44,629 nucleotides of DNA, from contig CAJJWN010000025.1 in NCBI GenBank assembly GCA_905196835.1, forward strand, positions 1 through 44,629, written 5' to 3'. Shown piece by piece: positions 1 to 8,136 of this stretch. A program made the translations under genes and the position numbers. Source of the DNA: an uncultured Prevotella sp. Lineage in GTDB: Bacteria > Bacteroidota > Bacteroidia > Bacteroidales > Bacteroidaceae. Every line of letters begins with the position of its first letter. Within the stretch, counting starts at the first letter, position 1. Under the pieces are notes generated by a model. That model searched no databases, had not been told where the DNA came from, and saw only the letters and a list, made by a program, of their open reading frames with translations.

Positions 1-168
1 TTTTTCATAAACATTCAAAAACCGCCTTTGTAGGGACATAATTCATTATGTCCGCACGTTCTGAAAGAACGTTTTTGGCAATTTTACTTGTATAATACGC
101 CTCTTCGCGGCGTGCGGACATAATGAATTATGTCCCTACAAAGGCGGTTTTCTTATGCCGAACTGACG
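1..168. mobile_element. MITE-like element 1 (left end outside window) carrying a RAYT-type palindrome
   Basis: The right end (153-168, TTATGCCGAACTGACG) matches the right end of the complete element at 8137-8327. The left end lies before the window. Inside is a palindrome with 38-base perfect arms at 21-58 and 111-148, built around GTAGGGACATAATTCATTA. Between the arms are a small hairpin (56-72, ACGTTCT/AGAACGT) and a second short one (about 99-113, CGCC/GGCG). The palindrome belongs to the same family as the one beside the RAYT gene at 36.9 kb. No protein is encoded. Confidence 0.7.
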
Positions 169-257
169 TTACTTACTACATTTTACGCCCAACACTCGCA
201 CCGTCTTTACAGCATTCCGCAGCCCTTGCATAACCCATTGAGTATCAGAGGCATTGC

Positions 258-338
258 AAAAGGCCACCTTTTAGCGGCTAAAAGGTGGCCTTTTACCTTA
301 CAAAAGACGGCCTTTCGCAATGCAATTTGCCGCCTTTC
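258..338. repeat. 22-base-period quartet array, copy 1
   Basis: Four 15-base cores start at 258, 280, 302 and 324, separated by 7-base spacers. Cores 1 and 2 (AAAAGGCCACCTTTT and AAAAGGTGGCCTTTT) are exact reverse complements, giving a 15-bp stem with a 7-base loop. The array is followed at once by a copy of the TTCATCCGCAAACC repeat (342-365). Confidence 0.85.
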
Positions 339-341
339 AGG

Positions 342-365
342 GTTCATCCGCAAACCTGTTGGATG
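342..365. repeat. Short copy of the TTCATCCGCAAACC repeat family
   Basis: GTTCATCCGCAAACC followed by TGTTGGATG. The same start recurs at about 8035-8060, 8371-8425 (reverse) and 32629-32683. The last two share about 55 bases, so this is a truncated copy. Confidence 0.65.
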
Positions 366-421
366 GTTGTTGAAGGTCATTCCGTTTATGTCCGGTTGCA
401 AATCATGCTGGCGGTAATGTG

Positions 422-823
422 TTTTGGCGGATTTGCAATCTGCCGAAACACAGTCTTTCCTTGTTCCGTCGGATTTGCAATCCGACGGTTTATAATTGCG
501 GATTTGCAATCCGCAAACAGCATTGCCTGAACATCTACATAAGTGCTTTGAGCGGATTACAAATCCTTATAGTATATTTCGGCAGATTGCAAATCCGCCG
601 AAACACACAAAATAACTCCCGTGAGTCATTGCGGCGCACGGGAGGCGGATTGCAAATCCGCCGAAACACATCTTTTCTTGTTCCGTCGGATTTGCAATCC
701 GACGGTTTCCAAGTGCGGATTTGCAATCCGCAAACAGCATTGCCTGAACATCTACATAAGTGCTTTGAGCGGATTACAAATCCTTATAGTATATTTCGGC
801 GGATTGCAAATCCGCCGAAACAC
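422..823. repeat. Duplicated unit rich in CGGATT-TGC-AATCCG hairpins
   Basis: Two ungapped 147-base copies lie at 460-606 and 677-823 (period 217) and differ at only a few positions. Each copy contains several small inverted repeats of the form CGGATTTGCAATCCG or its reverse complement; further ones sit between and before the copies. Open frames of 180-190 codons across this stretch arise from the repeat and are not genes. Bases 1-914 contain no convincing gene. Confidence 0.85.
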
Positions 824-848
824 AGTCTTCCCCTACCTCCCTTCACAC

Positions 849-885
849 GAAAAAATCCCGTGCGCCGCAGTGGCGCACGGGATTT
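849..885 (-). terminator. Rho-independent terminator of the leftward exported-protein operon
   Basis: On the minus strand a 13-bp stem (AATCCCGTGCGCC with its complement, loop of about 5) is followed by a run of T. It starts about 30 bases after the stop codon of the calycin-like gene. Confidence 0.85.
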
Positions 886-914
886 CCGTATCAATTACAT
901 GTTGTCTCTCTCGC

Positions 915-1511
915 TTATTTCTTCAGCACCTTCACGGTTGTTCCATCAGCTTTGCGCACGATGTTGATGCCCTTCTGCATCTCGTTCAGCTTGCGGCCAT
1001 TGAGGTCGTAGATAGCCTCAACGCCGTTGTCGGTGGTAGTAACATTGTCAATACCTGTTGGGATAAAGTTATTGTCACCAAAAACTGCGTCAACAGTTAC
1101 AATACCTTTCAATGCTACTATACTCAAATTAAGATAAAGTTTGTCATCCTTCATCCTACTACCTTCATTTATAGTAACGGAAACTGTCAGTTTTAAACCA
1201 TTAAGCTCAACCTTTACATCATCTCGTTCTGTCTCCTCAAAATTAACAAAACCATCACTATCACTATTACCTTTAACATTCTCTATTTTTATATCTCCCA
1301 AACTCATCTCTTCAAAAGAAAAATCGTTAAGAGTTATATTATACATGCCGTCAGTATTCTCAACCTCATCTACACTAATAGTAGATTGCTGTTCTACATG
1401 CTGCGGCGTGCCCATAAACGTCACATCCAAGACGAGCTTGTCATTATAATCCTTTGCATTGACCGCCAACGCCATCACGGCTACGGCCATAAGAGTAAAA
1501 ATTTTCTTCAT
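915..1511 (-). CDS. Secreted calycin-like domain protein with a T9SS-like C-terminal tail
   Basis: This 198-residue protein begins with a Sec signal peptide (residues 1-19, cleavage after VNA). The next 130 residues resemble the Bacteroidetes calycin-like family: alternating strands opening with YNDKLVLDV and a repeated asparagine/aspartate-rich beta pattern. The last 35 residues (GVEAIYDLNGRK ... KADGTTVKVLKK) look like the C-terminal signals common on Prevotella exported proteins, so export to the cell surface is inferred. It is the last gene of a three-gene leftward operon, 24 bases after the beta-barrel gene, and is closed by a strong terminator. The ligand is unknown. Confidence 0.75.
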   Translation of the reverse strand: MKKIFTLMAVAVMALAVNAKDYNDKLVLDVTFMGTPQHVEQQSTISVDEVENTDGMYNITLNDFSFEEMSLGDIKIENVKGNSDSDGFVNFEETERDDVKVELNGLKLTVSVTINEGSRMKDDKLYLNLSIVALKGIVTVDAVFGDNNFIPTGIDNVTTTDNGVEAIYDLNGRKLNEMQKGINIVRKADGTTVKVLKK

Positions 1512-1535
1512 AAGTTGTCCTTTCTTTTTTGTTGA

Positions 1536-2288
1536 TTATTTAATTCTGTAACTAATACCGATTGTTCCGTAGACGGGATAGAGGTTCTGCTCGATGGTGT
1601 CAAAATCCTCTTTGAATATGTCAGTGAAGCCCCACGACAGGTCGGCGAACACGCCCCAGTGGCGGTGGAAGTACCAGTCTACGCCGGCCAACATGCCGAA
1701 CTGCCATGAGCGCATCGAGTCGGAGAAGTCGTATGTGCCGCGGCTGCCCTCCTCGGTGCCGATATATACCTTCTGCCCCGTCGGGTCGCCAACGCGTATG
1801 TAGCCGCCGTAGGCGTCGCCGGTGAACTTGTGCGAGCGCACGTAAGAGAGGTAGGGGCCGAGCTTTATGTGCACGTTCTCGTTAACGGCGTAGGTCGCCA
1901 AGAGAGGCAAGGTGAGCATCCATTGCTCCACGTCGATGCTTACGCCGCCGGTGAAGTTGCCCTCAAGCTGCTGGTTACCGCGCACAAAGGCCATATGGTA
2001 GTTCTTTACGGTTGACTCAACCTTCATTCCCTTGTTCTCGAGATACAGGCCGGTGGTGACGCCCCAGTGCTCGCTGAAGTCGCGGTAGACACCCAGGCCG
2101 AGGTTGAAGCTTGGCGAGAGGGTGAACTTGTCGAGGCTGCGTATCGTTGCGGGCATACCCATCGGGGCTGTGCCTCCTATGCTGTAGCCGAAGCGCAGGT
2201 TGTACGTAAGGTTGTCGAACAGGCGGAACGCTCCTGCCTGCGTGGCCGTAAGGGCGGCCAGTATGATGGTGAATATGGCTTTCTTCAT
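1536..2288 (-). CDS. Outer-membrane beta-barrel protein (OMP_b-brl type)
   Basis: A 250-residue protein with a signal peptide (MKKAIFTIILAALTATQAGA) and then an alternating amphipathic beta-strand pattern rich in G, Y and W. Sentences such as FNLGLGVYRDFSEHWGVTTG and VDWYFHRHWGVFADLSWGF are typical of the small porin-like barrels of Bacteroidetes. It ends GTIGISYRIK, a usual closing barrel strand with a terminal hydrophobic pattern. Its start codon lies 2 bases after the stop of the upstream PCMD lipoprotein, so the two are almost certainly co-transcribed and perhaps co-translated. The transported or bound substrate is not visible from sequence. Confidence 0.85.
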   Translation of the reverse strand: MKKAIFTIILAALTATQAGAFRLFDNLTYNLRFGYSIGGTAPMGMPATIRSLDKFTLSPSFNLGLGVYRDFSEHWGVTTGLYLENKGMKVESTVKNYHMAFVRGNQQLEGNFTGGVSIDVEQWMLTLPLLATYAVNENVHIKLGPYLSYVRSHKFTGDAYGGYIRVGDPTGQKVYIGTEEGSRGTYDFSDSMRSWQFGMLAGVDWYFHRHWGVFADLSWGFTDIFKEDFDTIEQNLYPVYGTIGISYRIK

Positions 2289-2290
2289 GG

Positions 2291-3463
2291 CTATTCAGTT
2301 TGGTCTGCGCATATAACTTTCACTTCATCGATGTAGAGCGTGCTGCCGATTGCGCCGCGGAACGACGCTCCCTCGATGCTCGATGTAAACACTACGGCGA
2401 GGTTGTAGCCGCCGTTTGCCAGCAGTTCGCGGTCTAACTCTTCGCTATATTCAAAGTTTACGGTGAACTGTGTCCAGTCGTCCGTGTCCGTAACTTCGGG
2501 CACTTGGGCCATTGCAACTATTTGGGGGCTGGTCTTCACGTCGTCGCCATGCAGCACGAAGGCGGCGCCTGAGGCGTCGTGGTTGCGGTAGAGCACGGCG
2601 TATATGTCGCCCTTGTCTTGCGAACCGGGTATGGGGTTGCGGTTTCCATCGACGCACTGGCCTGCCGACTTGTACTTGTACCAGCCCGTAAACTGCAACG
2701 GCTCTTGGTAAAACGCGCGGCCGAAGCGTGTCGCCATCATCGCCCCTCCATTAGGATTGAGCGCCTGACTGGCGTCAAACTCGCCTATGAAGAGGTTGCC
2801 TGCGGCTATACCCATGGGGGCAATGGCCGTGCCAAGTGCGCCTGTGCTCTTGGTCTCGAGCCTTACGCCCTTGCCGCTGTGGCCGTCGGCCACGGGTGCG
2901 GAAGGAAATTCCTCGGCAGGCGTGGTGCCGCCACTGAGCGCGGCGGTAAGGTAGAAGCCAGAGTTGCCCGTGGCCCAGATGCCGCGCCAGTCGCCCGCAG
3001 ACGACATCTCGCCCCATTCGTAATAGCCGCCGCCCATATCTCCTTCAACAAAGCGGTAGTTCTCAAAGTTGTATTCAGTAACGTCGTATGCCACGCGGAA
3101 GGTCACATTATACTTTCTCTGCCACGCCCCGTCCTGCGACGTTACGGTGTAGACTACTGCCTGGCCGTCGCTGAAATCGTGCACCGACCCGCTTTCGGGC
3201 GTTACCGTTGCGCCCTCGGTTAGCCTGAACGTGGGGGCCATGGCCGACACGTCGGCGCCTTCCTTCACCTCGAAGGTTATGTCGTTGGCGTCGGAGAGCA
3301 CGTTTATGAGCGTGTCGCTCTCGGCGAAGAACACGTCGGTGGGAGTGTCAAGATGGACGTAAGCCTGCTCGATGTCGCATTCGGCGTTGAGCGGCTCGTC
3401 CTTGAAGCAGGACGAAACGGTAGAGCACAAGGCCGCGCCGAGCAGCAGGTGGTATAGCTTCAT
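2291..3463 (-). CDS. PCMD domain-containing lipoprotein
   Basis: A 390-residue lipoprotein: signal peptide with lipobox (VSSC, Cys19). An Ig-like region at about 35-125 (VTPESGSVHDF ... YTVTSQDGAWQRKYNVTF) resembles the DUF5018-like beta-sandwich found in surface glycan proteins. The rest (about 130-388) matches the putative carbohydrate-metabolism PCMD domain (PF13201): YNFENYRF, GVRLETKS, FTGWYKYK, LYIDEVKV. It is the first gene of the three-gene operon, with a good promoter at 3493-3523. A cell-surface glycan-binding or metabolising role is inferred from the family only; no catalytic residues can be named. Confidence 0.8.
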   Translation of the reverse strand: MKLYHLLLGAALCSTVSSCFKDEPLNAECDIEQAYVHLDTPTDVFFAESDTLINVLSDANDITFEVKEGADVSAMAPTFRLTEGATVTPESGSVHDFSDGQAVVYTVTSQDGAWQRKYNVTFRVAYDVTEYNFENYRFVEGDMGGGYYEWGEMSSAGDWRGIWATGNSGFYLTAALSGGTTPAEEFPSAPVADGHSGKGVRLETKSTGALGTAIAPMGIAAGNLFIGEFDASQALNPNGGAMMATRFGRAFYQEPLQFTGWYKYKSAGQCVDGNRNPIPGSQDKGDIYAVLYRNHDASGAAFVLHGDDVKTSPQIVAMAQVPEVTDTDDWTQFTVNFEYSEELDRELLANGGYNLAVVFTSSIEGASFRGAIGSTLYIDEVKVICADQTE

Positions 3464-3492
3464 ATATATAATATAATGTGAAAAATCGGGTG

Positions 3493-3523
3493 CAAAGGTA
3501 TACGAAAAATCGTTTCAAGCAAA
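3493..3523 (-). promoter_or_regulatory. Bacteroidetes promoter for the PCMD operon
   Basis: On the minus strand TTTG (plus 3520-3523) is followed by 19 bases and TACCTTTG (plus 3493-3500), an exact match to the TTTG-N19-TAnnTTTG consensus. It lies 30 bases before the start codon. Confidence 0.8.
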
Positions 3524-3667
3524 ATTTTAGGGCAATAAGTGTATAATTTTCAGTGACTTTTTGCGAAAAGCGAAGCCCCAGCCCGACCAAAGGGAAGCCC
3601 CAGCCCGACTAAGGGGAAGCCCCCACCCGGCCTCCCCGAGGGGAGGAGAATGGGTTGGCCGTGGTGT

Positions 3668-3748
3668 GAAAGGCGGCAAACTGCGATGCAAAAGGTGGCC
3701 TTTCACAAGCCAAAAGGCCACCTTTTGCAGGCTAAAAGGCGGCATATT
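3668..3748. repeat. 22-base-period quartet array, copy 2
   Basis: Cores at 3668, 3690, 3712 and 3734. Cores 2 and 3 (AAAAGGTGGCCTTTC / AAAAGGCCACCTTTT) pair over 14 of 15 positions with a 7-base loop. The outer cores are degenerate (…GGCAAACT, …GGCATATT). Confidence 0.8.
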
Positions 3749-3768
3749 GGTAAGCTGTTGATTATCAG

Positions 3769-3838
3769 CGGCTTATCTGGCCAATATGACCTATCGGGCT
3801 AATTGGGCCAAACAAGCCTGATGAGACAAATGAGCCGG
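3769..3838. repeat. 9-base-period array, copy 1
   Basis: Successive 9-base units such as GCGGCTTAT, CTGGCCAAT, CGGGCTAAT, then the inverted sense (AAGCCTGAT, GAGCCGGG). The first half pairs imperfectly with the second. Confidence 0.7.
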
Positions 3839-3976
3839 GTGCGCCATTGCGGCGAAGCGATGGGCAAAGGCAAGCCAAAAGCCCCACCCTTGGGGAGGAG
3901 TTGGGGCGGGTGTCATATCAAGCTCCTCCCCTCGGGGAGGTTGGGAGGGGGCTTCTCTTTTTTTCTTGCTTTTTAC

Positions 3977-4007
3977 TTTCCCGTCTCATTTATTTGCATT
4001 ACCTTTG
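3977..4007 (+). promoter_or_regulatory. Promoter of dapB
   Basis: TACCTTTG at 4000-4007 with a weaker TTTC 19 bases upstream (3977-3980). It lies 24 bases before the dapB start. Confidence 0.65.
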
Positions 4008-4031
4008 CCAAAGATTTAAATCTATTGTAAG

Positions 4032-4787
4032 ATGAAGATAGCATTGATAGGCTACGGCAAGATGGGCAAGATGATTGAACAAATCGCCCGCGGCCGCGGC
4101 CACGAGATTGTATGTATAATCGACGTTGACAACCAGCAGGATTTCGACTCGGCGGAGTTCGCATCGGCCGACGTCGCCATAGAGTTCACCAACCCCACGG
4201 CGGCCTACGGCAACTACCTCAAGGCCTGGGCTAAGGGCGTGAAGGTAGTTTCAGGCTCTACAGGATGGATGAAAGAGCACGGCGACGACGTGCGCCGCCA
4301 GTGTACGGAAGGGGGCAAGACGCTCTTCTGGGCGTCCAACTTCAGCGTGGGCGTAGCCATATTCTCCGCCGTAAACCGCTATTTGGCACGGATAATGAAC
4401 GGCTTTCCGCAGTATGACGTGCGCATGGAGGAAACCCACCACGTGCACAAGCTCGACGCTCCGAGCGGCACCGCCATCACGCTGGCCGAGGAAATAGTCG
4501 ATGAACTCGACCGCAAGAGCGGCTGGACGAAGGGCACGCTGCTCGCGCCCGACGGCTCGCTGACGGGCCAGGCTGCCTGCGCCGACGACCAAATAGCCAT
4601 AGACAGCATACGCCGCGACGAGGTGCCGGGCATACACACGATAAAGTATGACTCCGAGGCCGACTGCATCACCATTACGCACGACGCCCATTCGCGCAAG
4701 GGTTTCGCCCTCGGCGCGGTGCTGGCCGCCGAATACACCAAGGAGCACAGCGGCCTGCTGACAATAGGAGACATGTTCAAGTTCTAA
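4032..4787 (+). CDS. dapB: 4-hydroxy-tetrahydrodipicolinate reductase (DapB)
   Basis: DapB reduces 4-hydroxy-tetrahydrodipicolinate with NAD(P)H in the diaminopimelate/lysine pathway, in the cytoplasm. The 251-residue protein has the N-terminal nucleotide-binding motif (GYGKMG, residues 7-12), the catalytic-loop signature ETHHVHKLDAPSGTA (about 136-150, with His and Lys expected to act in catalysis), and a normal family length. A promoter lies just upstream. It heads the conserved Bacteroidetes order dapB - lepB - S26 protein - wbqC. The intergenic gap to lepB (150 bases) holds two GGGGAGG-type repeats rather than an obvious second promoter. Confidence 0.97.
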   Translation: MKIALIGYGKMGKMIEQIARGRGHEIVCIIDVDNQQDFDSAEFASADVAIEFTNPTAAYGNYLKAWAKGVKVVSGSTGWMKEHGDDVRRQCTEGGKTLFWASNFSVGVAIFSAVNRYLARIMNGFPQYDVRMEETHHVHKLDAPSGTAITLAEEIVDELDRKSGWTKGTLLAPDGSLTGQAACADDQIAIDSIRRDEVPGIHTIKYDSEADCITITHDAHSRKGFALGAVLAAEYTKEHSGLLTIGDMFKF

Positions 4788-4790
4788 GAA

Positions 4791-4902
4791 ACAGCCCCCT
4801 CCCAACCTCCCCGAGGGGAGGTGCCTGGTTACCATTTGTGGATTACCCTATCGGCAAAAGCATTTCAAGCTCCCTCCTTAGGGAGGGTTTGGGTGGGTGA
4901 CA
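4791..4902. repeat. Two GGGGAGG-type intergenic repeats
   Basis: Copies at about 4791-4826 (CCTCCCCGAGGGGAGG core) and 4867-4902 (CTCCTTAGGGAGG core). They belong to the same family as copies near 3.6, 3.9, 7.1, 18.4, 20.8, 26.2, 31.9 and 32.1 kb. Confidence 0.7.
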
Positions 4903-4937
4903 GGTGCTGTGTTTGTTGACATTTTATTACCGTCTTT

Positions 4938-6365
4938 ATGGAAAAGAAAAACCTTAATATGAAGAAGCAGTGGGCAAAGTGCATCACGGTGCTCGTGCTT
5001 TACCTCCTCTTCCTGCTCTGGGTGAAGAGCTGGCTGGGGCTTATTGTCGTGCCGTTCATCTTCGACGTGTACATCACGAAGAAGATACGGTGGCAGTGGT
5101 GGAAGACGGCCGAGCCGCCGGTGCGCTTCATCATGTCGTGGGTTGACGCCATAGTGTTCGCCTTAGTGGCCGTTTACTTCATCAACCTGTTCTTCTTCCA
5201 GAACTACGTAATACCCTCCAGCTCGCTTGAGAAGTCGCTCCTTACGGGCGACTACCTCTTCGTTAGCAAGGTAAGCTACGGCCCGCGCATACCCGAGACG
5301 CCGCTCACCATGCCGCTGACGCAGCACACGCTGCCCGTGCTGAAATGCAAGTCGTACCTGGAATGGCCCAAGTGGGACTACCGCCGGGTGAAAGGCTTGG
5401 GGCATGTGGAGCTTAACGACATCGTGGTGTTCAACTATCCGGCAGGCGACACGCTCGTAAGCAACGAGCGGTACCAGGCCGCCGACTACTACCAGATGTG
5501 CTACTCGTTCGGCTCGCAGCTGCTCAACTACCAGCCGGAAATGGCGAAGCTCACCCCGCAGGAGCAGTATGACTGGTATCAAAAAGTATATGCCACGGGG
5601 CGGCAGTACATCTTGGAGAACCCGAACGAGTACGGCAAGGTAATCACACGGCCGACCGACCGCCGCGAGAACTACGTCAAACGGTGCGTAGGACTGCCGG
5701 GACAGACGCTGCAAATAAAGAACCGCATAGTCTACCTTGACGGCAAACCGAACAAGGAACCGGACAATGTGCAGTACACATATTACGTGAAACTCGTGCA
5801 GCCCATACCCGAAGACCTGCTCGAGGAGCTTGGAATAAGCATGGAAGACCTTACCAGCCTGAACCAGAGCGGCTACATGCCGCTGACAAAGAGGGCGGTC
5901 AGTGCGCTCTCGAAGCGCAAGGACATCGTGGAGAGCATACGCCTCAACACCGACACAATAACGGGAGACATCTATCCGCTGAACGCCAACACGGGCTGGA
6001 CACGCGACAACTACGGCCCCGTATGGATACCGAAGAAGGGCGAAACGGTGCGCCTGACGATGCAGAACATAGCCGTTTACGAGCGGCCAATACGCGTCTA
6101 CGAAGGCAACGACCTGCAAGTGAAGGACGGAAAAATATACATCAACGGCAAGCAGGCAGACCGATATACGTTCAAGATGGACTATTACTGGATGATGGGC
6201 GACAACCGCCACAACTCGGCCGACAGCCGCTATTGGGGCTTCGTGCCCGAAGACCACATCGTAGGCAAGCCCATCTTCATCTGGTGGAGCAGCGACCCCG
6301 ACCGCGGCGGCTTCTCCGGCATACGCTGGAAGCGGCTGTTCAGGATGGTGGACGATATAAAGTGA
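4938..6365 (+). CDS. lepB: Signal peptidase I (LepB), long Bacteroidetes form
   Basis: LepB cleaves Sec signal peptides at the outer face of the inner membrane with a Ser/Lys dyad. The 475-residue protein has membrane segments at about 16-42 and 68-88. The catalytic Ser96 lies in PSSSLEKSLLTGD (box B), and the general base Lys248 in NYVKRCVGLPGQ (box D region). The later box GDNRHNSADSRYWGFVP is intact. A roughly 130-residue insertion between Ser and Lys, and another before GDNR, explain the length and are usual in this phylum. It is followed after a repeat-filled gap by a paralogue that has lost both catalytic residues. Confidence 0.96.
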   Translation: MEKKNLNMKKQWAKCITVLVLYLLFLLWVKSWLGLIVVPFIFDVYITKKIRWQWWKTAEPPVRFIMSWVDAIVFALVAVYFINLFFFQNYVIPSSSLEKSLLTGDYLFVSKVSYGPRIPETPLTMPLTQHTLPVLKCKSYLEWPKWDYRRVKGLGHVELNDIVVFNYPAGDTLVSNERYQAADYYQMCYSFGSQLLNYQPEMAKLTPQEQYDWYQKVYATGRQYILENPNEYGKVITRPTDRRENYVKRCVGLPGQTLQIKNRIVYLDGKPNKEPDNVQYTYYVKLVQPIPEDLLEELGISMEDLTSLNQSGYMPLTKRAVSALSKRKDIVESIRLNTDTITGDIYPLNANTGWTRDNYGPVWIPKKGETVRLTMQNIAVYERPIRVYEGNDLQVKDGKIYINGKQADRYTFKMDYYWMMGDNRHNSADSRYWGFVPEDHIVGKPIFIWWSSDPDRGGFSGIRWKRLFRMVDDIK

Positions 6366-6366
6366 T

Positions 6367-6487
6367 TTGGGGTTATGCGGTTATGAGGTTATAAGGTCTT
6401 ACGGTTCCGATGCCTCATAACCGCATAATCATGAAGCTGCAAGCATTCACCGTAAAACCTCAAAACCGTAAAACCTCAAAACCGTAA
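6367..6487. repeat. Short-period repeats and hairpin between the two S26 genes
   Basis: GGTTATGC, GGTTATGA, GGTTATAA repeat with an 8-base period at about 6373-6398. An inverted copy (CCTCATAACCGCATAA, about 6412-6427) can pair with it. Just before the next start codon a 16-base unit (ACCGTAAAACCTCAAA) is repeated about 2.5 times, ending at the ATG. Confidence 0.7.
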
Positions 6488-7117
6488 ATGAAGAGTGCGC
6501 TCAAGTTTGTGATGGCGCTGACGGTCACAATCTTGCTGATGTTGGCTTTCCGCGCTTTGGTGTTCACCGTTTACACGGTAAGGGGCACGGCCATAGGGCC
6601 GGCCTACAACGACGGCGACCGTGTGCTGGTGAACCGCTGGAGCTATGGCCTGCGCACGGGCGGCGGCGGACTGTTCGCCTATTCGCGCTGGGCGGCGCGG
6701 CGCGCGGAGAGGGGCGAGCTCGTGGTGTTCAACTCGCCGCTGGACACGCTGCGCCCCGTGAGGCGGCGCGAGGTGATGGCCTACTACTGCACACACGCGC
6801 CGGGAGACACCGCAAGAGCATGGAGCGCGGCCCTGCCACTGCCCTGCCGAGGCACGCCGGTGACCGTAACGCGGAGCAACATCGGGCTAATCAGCCATAT
6901 ATATAATAGGTATGAGGGGCGCACGGCCGGCATCCGGGGCGGCAGGCTGTACGTAGACGGCAAGCCGGCGGACTGCGCCGTGTTCAAGTATGACTACTAC
7001 TGGCTCGCGCCTTCCAACCCTGACGGCATGAAGGACGGCATGGTTGGTGTGCTCGTTCCCGACAATCACGTAATCGGGCGGGTGGTATTCAGGCTGACAC
7101 CAATACGAAAAAGATAA
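6488..7117 (+). CDS. S26 signal-peptidase-like protein lacking the catalytic dyad
   Basis: A 209-residue protein with one N-terminal membrane segment (about 5-30) and the signal peptidase I fold. VRGTAIGPAYNDGDRVLVNR aligns with LepB PSSSLEKSLLTGDYLFVSK, RGELVVFNSP with the DIVVFNYP strand, and VLVPDNHVIGRVVF with the GFVPEDHIVGKPIF strand. Ala35 (codon GCC) stands where LepB has Ser96, and Tyr99 stands where LepB has Lys248. The GDNR..NS..DSR box has become APSNPDGMKDG. So it keeps the scaffold but probably cannot cleave. It sits between lepB and wbqC on the same strand. A non-catalytic partner or binding role is inference. Confidence 0.85.
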   Translation: MKSALKFVMALTVTILLMLAFRALVFTVYTVRGTAIGPAYNDGDRVLVNRWSYGLRTGGGGLFAYSRWAARRAERGELVVFNSPLDTLRPVRRREVMAYYCTHAPGDTARAWSAALPLPCRGTPVTVTRSNIGLISHIYNRYEGRTAGIRGGRLYVDGKPADCAVFKYDYYWLAPSNPDGMKDGMVGVLVPDNHVIGRVVFRLTPIRKR

Positions 7118-7120
7118 ACC

Positions 7121-7252
7121 CCAAAGCCCCTCTCAACCTACCAAAGGGGAGGAGCCGGGCAAGCCTTGCACGCTAACGGCGCATCAGGCACATTAGTCTT
7201 ATCGGGCTTATTAGGCCTAATGAGCCAGATAAGCCCAATGAGCCAGATATGC
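7121..7252. repeat. GGGGAGG repeat followed by 9-base-period array, copy 2
   Basis: A degenerate CCCCTCTCAACC…GGGGAGGAG copy (7121-7160) is followed by a 9-base-period array (about 7184-7252) with units such as CGGGCTTAT, TAGGCCTAA, TGAGCCAGA, TAAGCCCAA. Confidence 0.65.
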
Positions 7253-7355
7253 CAAGGCAGCAAAGCATACTTCTTTAACTTCTTAGCGAGCGCAGCGAGC
7301 GATAACTTCTTTAACTCCTCTAACTTCTGAAAAGAACTCCTTTAACTTCTGAATT

Positions 7356-8009
7356 ATGTCCCAGGCACTGCTTTCATCGGCGTATTTCGCCCCAATTCAA
7401 TGGTACCAGAAGCTCTACCGCTACGACAAGGTGACGGTGGAAGCCTACGACAGCTTCATCAAGCAGACTTACCGCAACCGTTGCCTAATAGCCACAACGG
7501 CCGGTGTGCAGGCGCTGACGGTGCCCGTAGAGCGCGGCACGGACGGCTCCGTGGCGGACGGCGCGCAGCCGACAAAAAAGTGCCTGATGAAGGACGTGCG
7601 CATAAGCGACCACGGCAACTGGCGCCACCTGCACTGGAACGCGCTGCAAAGCGCCTACGGCGAGTCGCCCTTCTTCGAGTTTTACGCCGACGACATACGC
7701 CCTTTCTTCGAGCGCAAGTGGACGTATCTGTACGACTTCAACACGGAAATATGCGCCAAAATGTGCGAATTAATCGGCCTTTCGCCCTGCGTCAGTCCCT
7801 CGGCGGAGTACATACCGGCTGACGACGCGCGGCTGACGGACGTGGCCGACCTGCGCGACGCCATCCGCCCGAAGCATCCCCTGCCCGACCCCCTCTTCTC
7901 TCCGCGCCGCTATTACCAGGTGTACGAGGCGAAGCACGGCTTCCTTCCCAACCTCAGCATACTCGACCTGCTCTTCAACATGGGCCCCGAGAGCCTGCTG
8001 TACCTCTGA
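7356..8009 (+). CDS. WbqC family protein
   Basis: A 217-residue protein with the WbqC-like (PF08889) opening LLSSAYFAPIQWYQKLYRYDKVTVEAYDSFIKQTYRNRC. A conserved core follows (LTVPVERG, HWNALQSAYGESPFFEFYADDIRPFF) and the usual short C-terminus. The family occurs in O-antigen/polysaccharide clusters and, in Bacteroidetes, downstream of dapB and lepB as here. Its biochemical activity is not established. The gene is same-strand with the S26 pair, but the 240-base repeat-filled gap makes co-transcription uncertain. Start chosen at the ATG giving the conserved N-terminus. Confidence 0.85.
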   Translation: MSQALLSSAYFAPIQWYQKLYRYDKVTVEAYDSFIKQTYRNRCLIATTAGVQALTVPVERGTDGSVADGAQPTKKCLMKDVRISDHGNWRHLHWNALQSAYGESPFFEFYADDIRPFFERKWTYLYDFNTEICAKMCELIGLSPCVSPSAEYIPADDARLTDVADLRDAIRPKHPLPDPLFSPRRYYQVYEAKHGFLPNLSILDLLFNMGPESLLYL

Positions 8010-8136
8010 CAACGCAAAGGCAATATGCGGCCTTTCTGGTTCATCCGCAAACCTTTTGGATAGAAATTCACATCAACTCCCGTCCCCGAAGGGGGCGGGA
8101 TGAAACCACAGGTGTCAGCCATACAGTTTAATTTTT

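Larger units (their letters stand above)
3530..3970. repeat. Gene-free intergenic stretch filled by three repeat families
   Basis: Between the divergent PCMD operon and dapB lie: a CCTCCCCGAGGGGAGG-type block (about 3575-3655); the quartet array (3668-3748); a 9-base-period GGCTTAT array (about 3769-3838); and a second CTCCCCTCGGGGAGG block (about 3885-3955). No coding signal is seen. Confidence 0.75.

Noticed and set aside
258..338. The regular arrays could be CRISPR loci
   Set aside because: Spacers are only 7 bases, cores vary and are palindromic, each array has four units and no cas gene is present.
419..1196. Open frames of 180-190 codons at the window start
   Set aside because: They are translations of the duplicated CGGATTTGCAATCCG repeat and of the antisense of the calycin-like gene.
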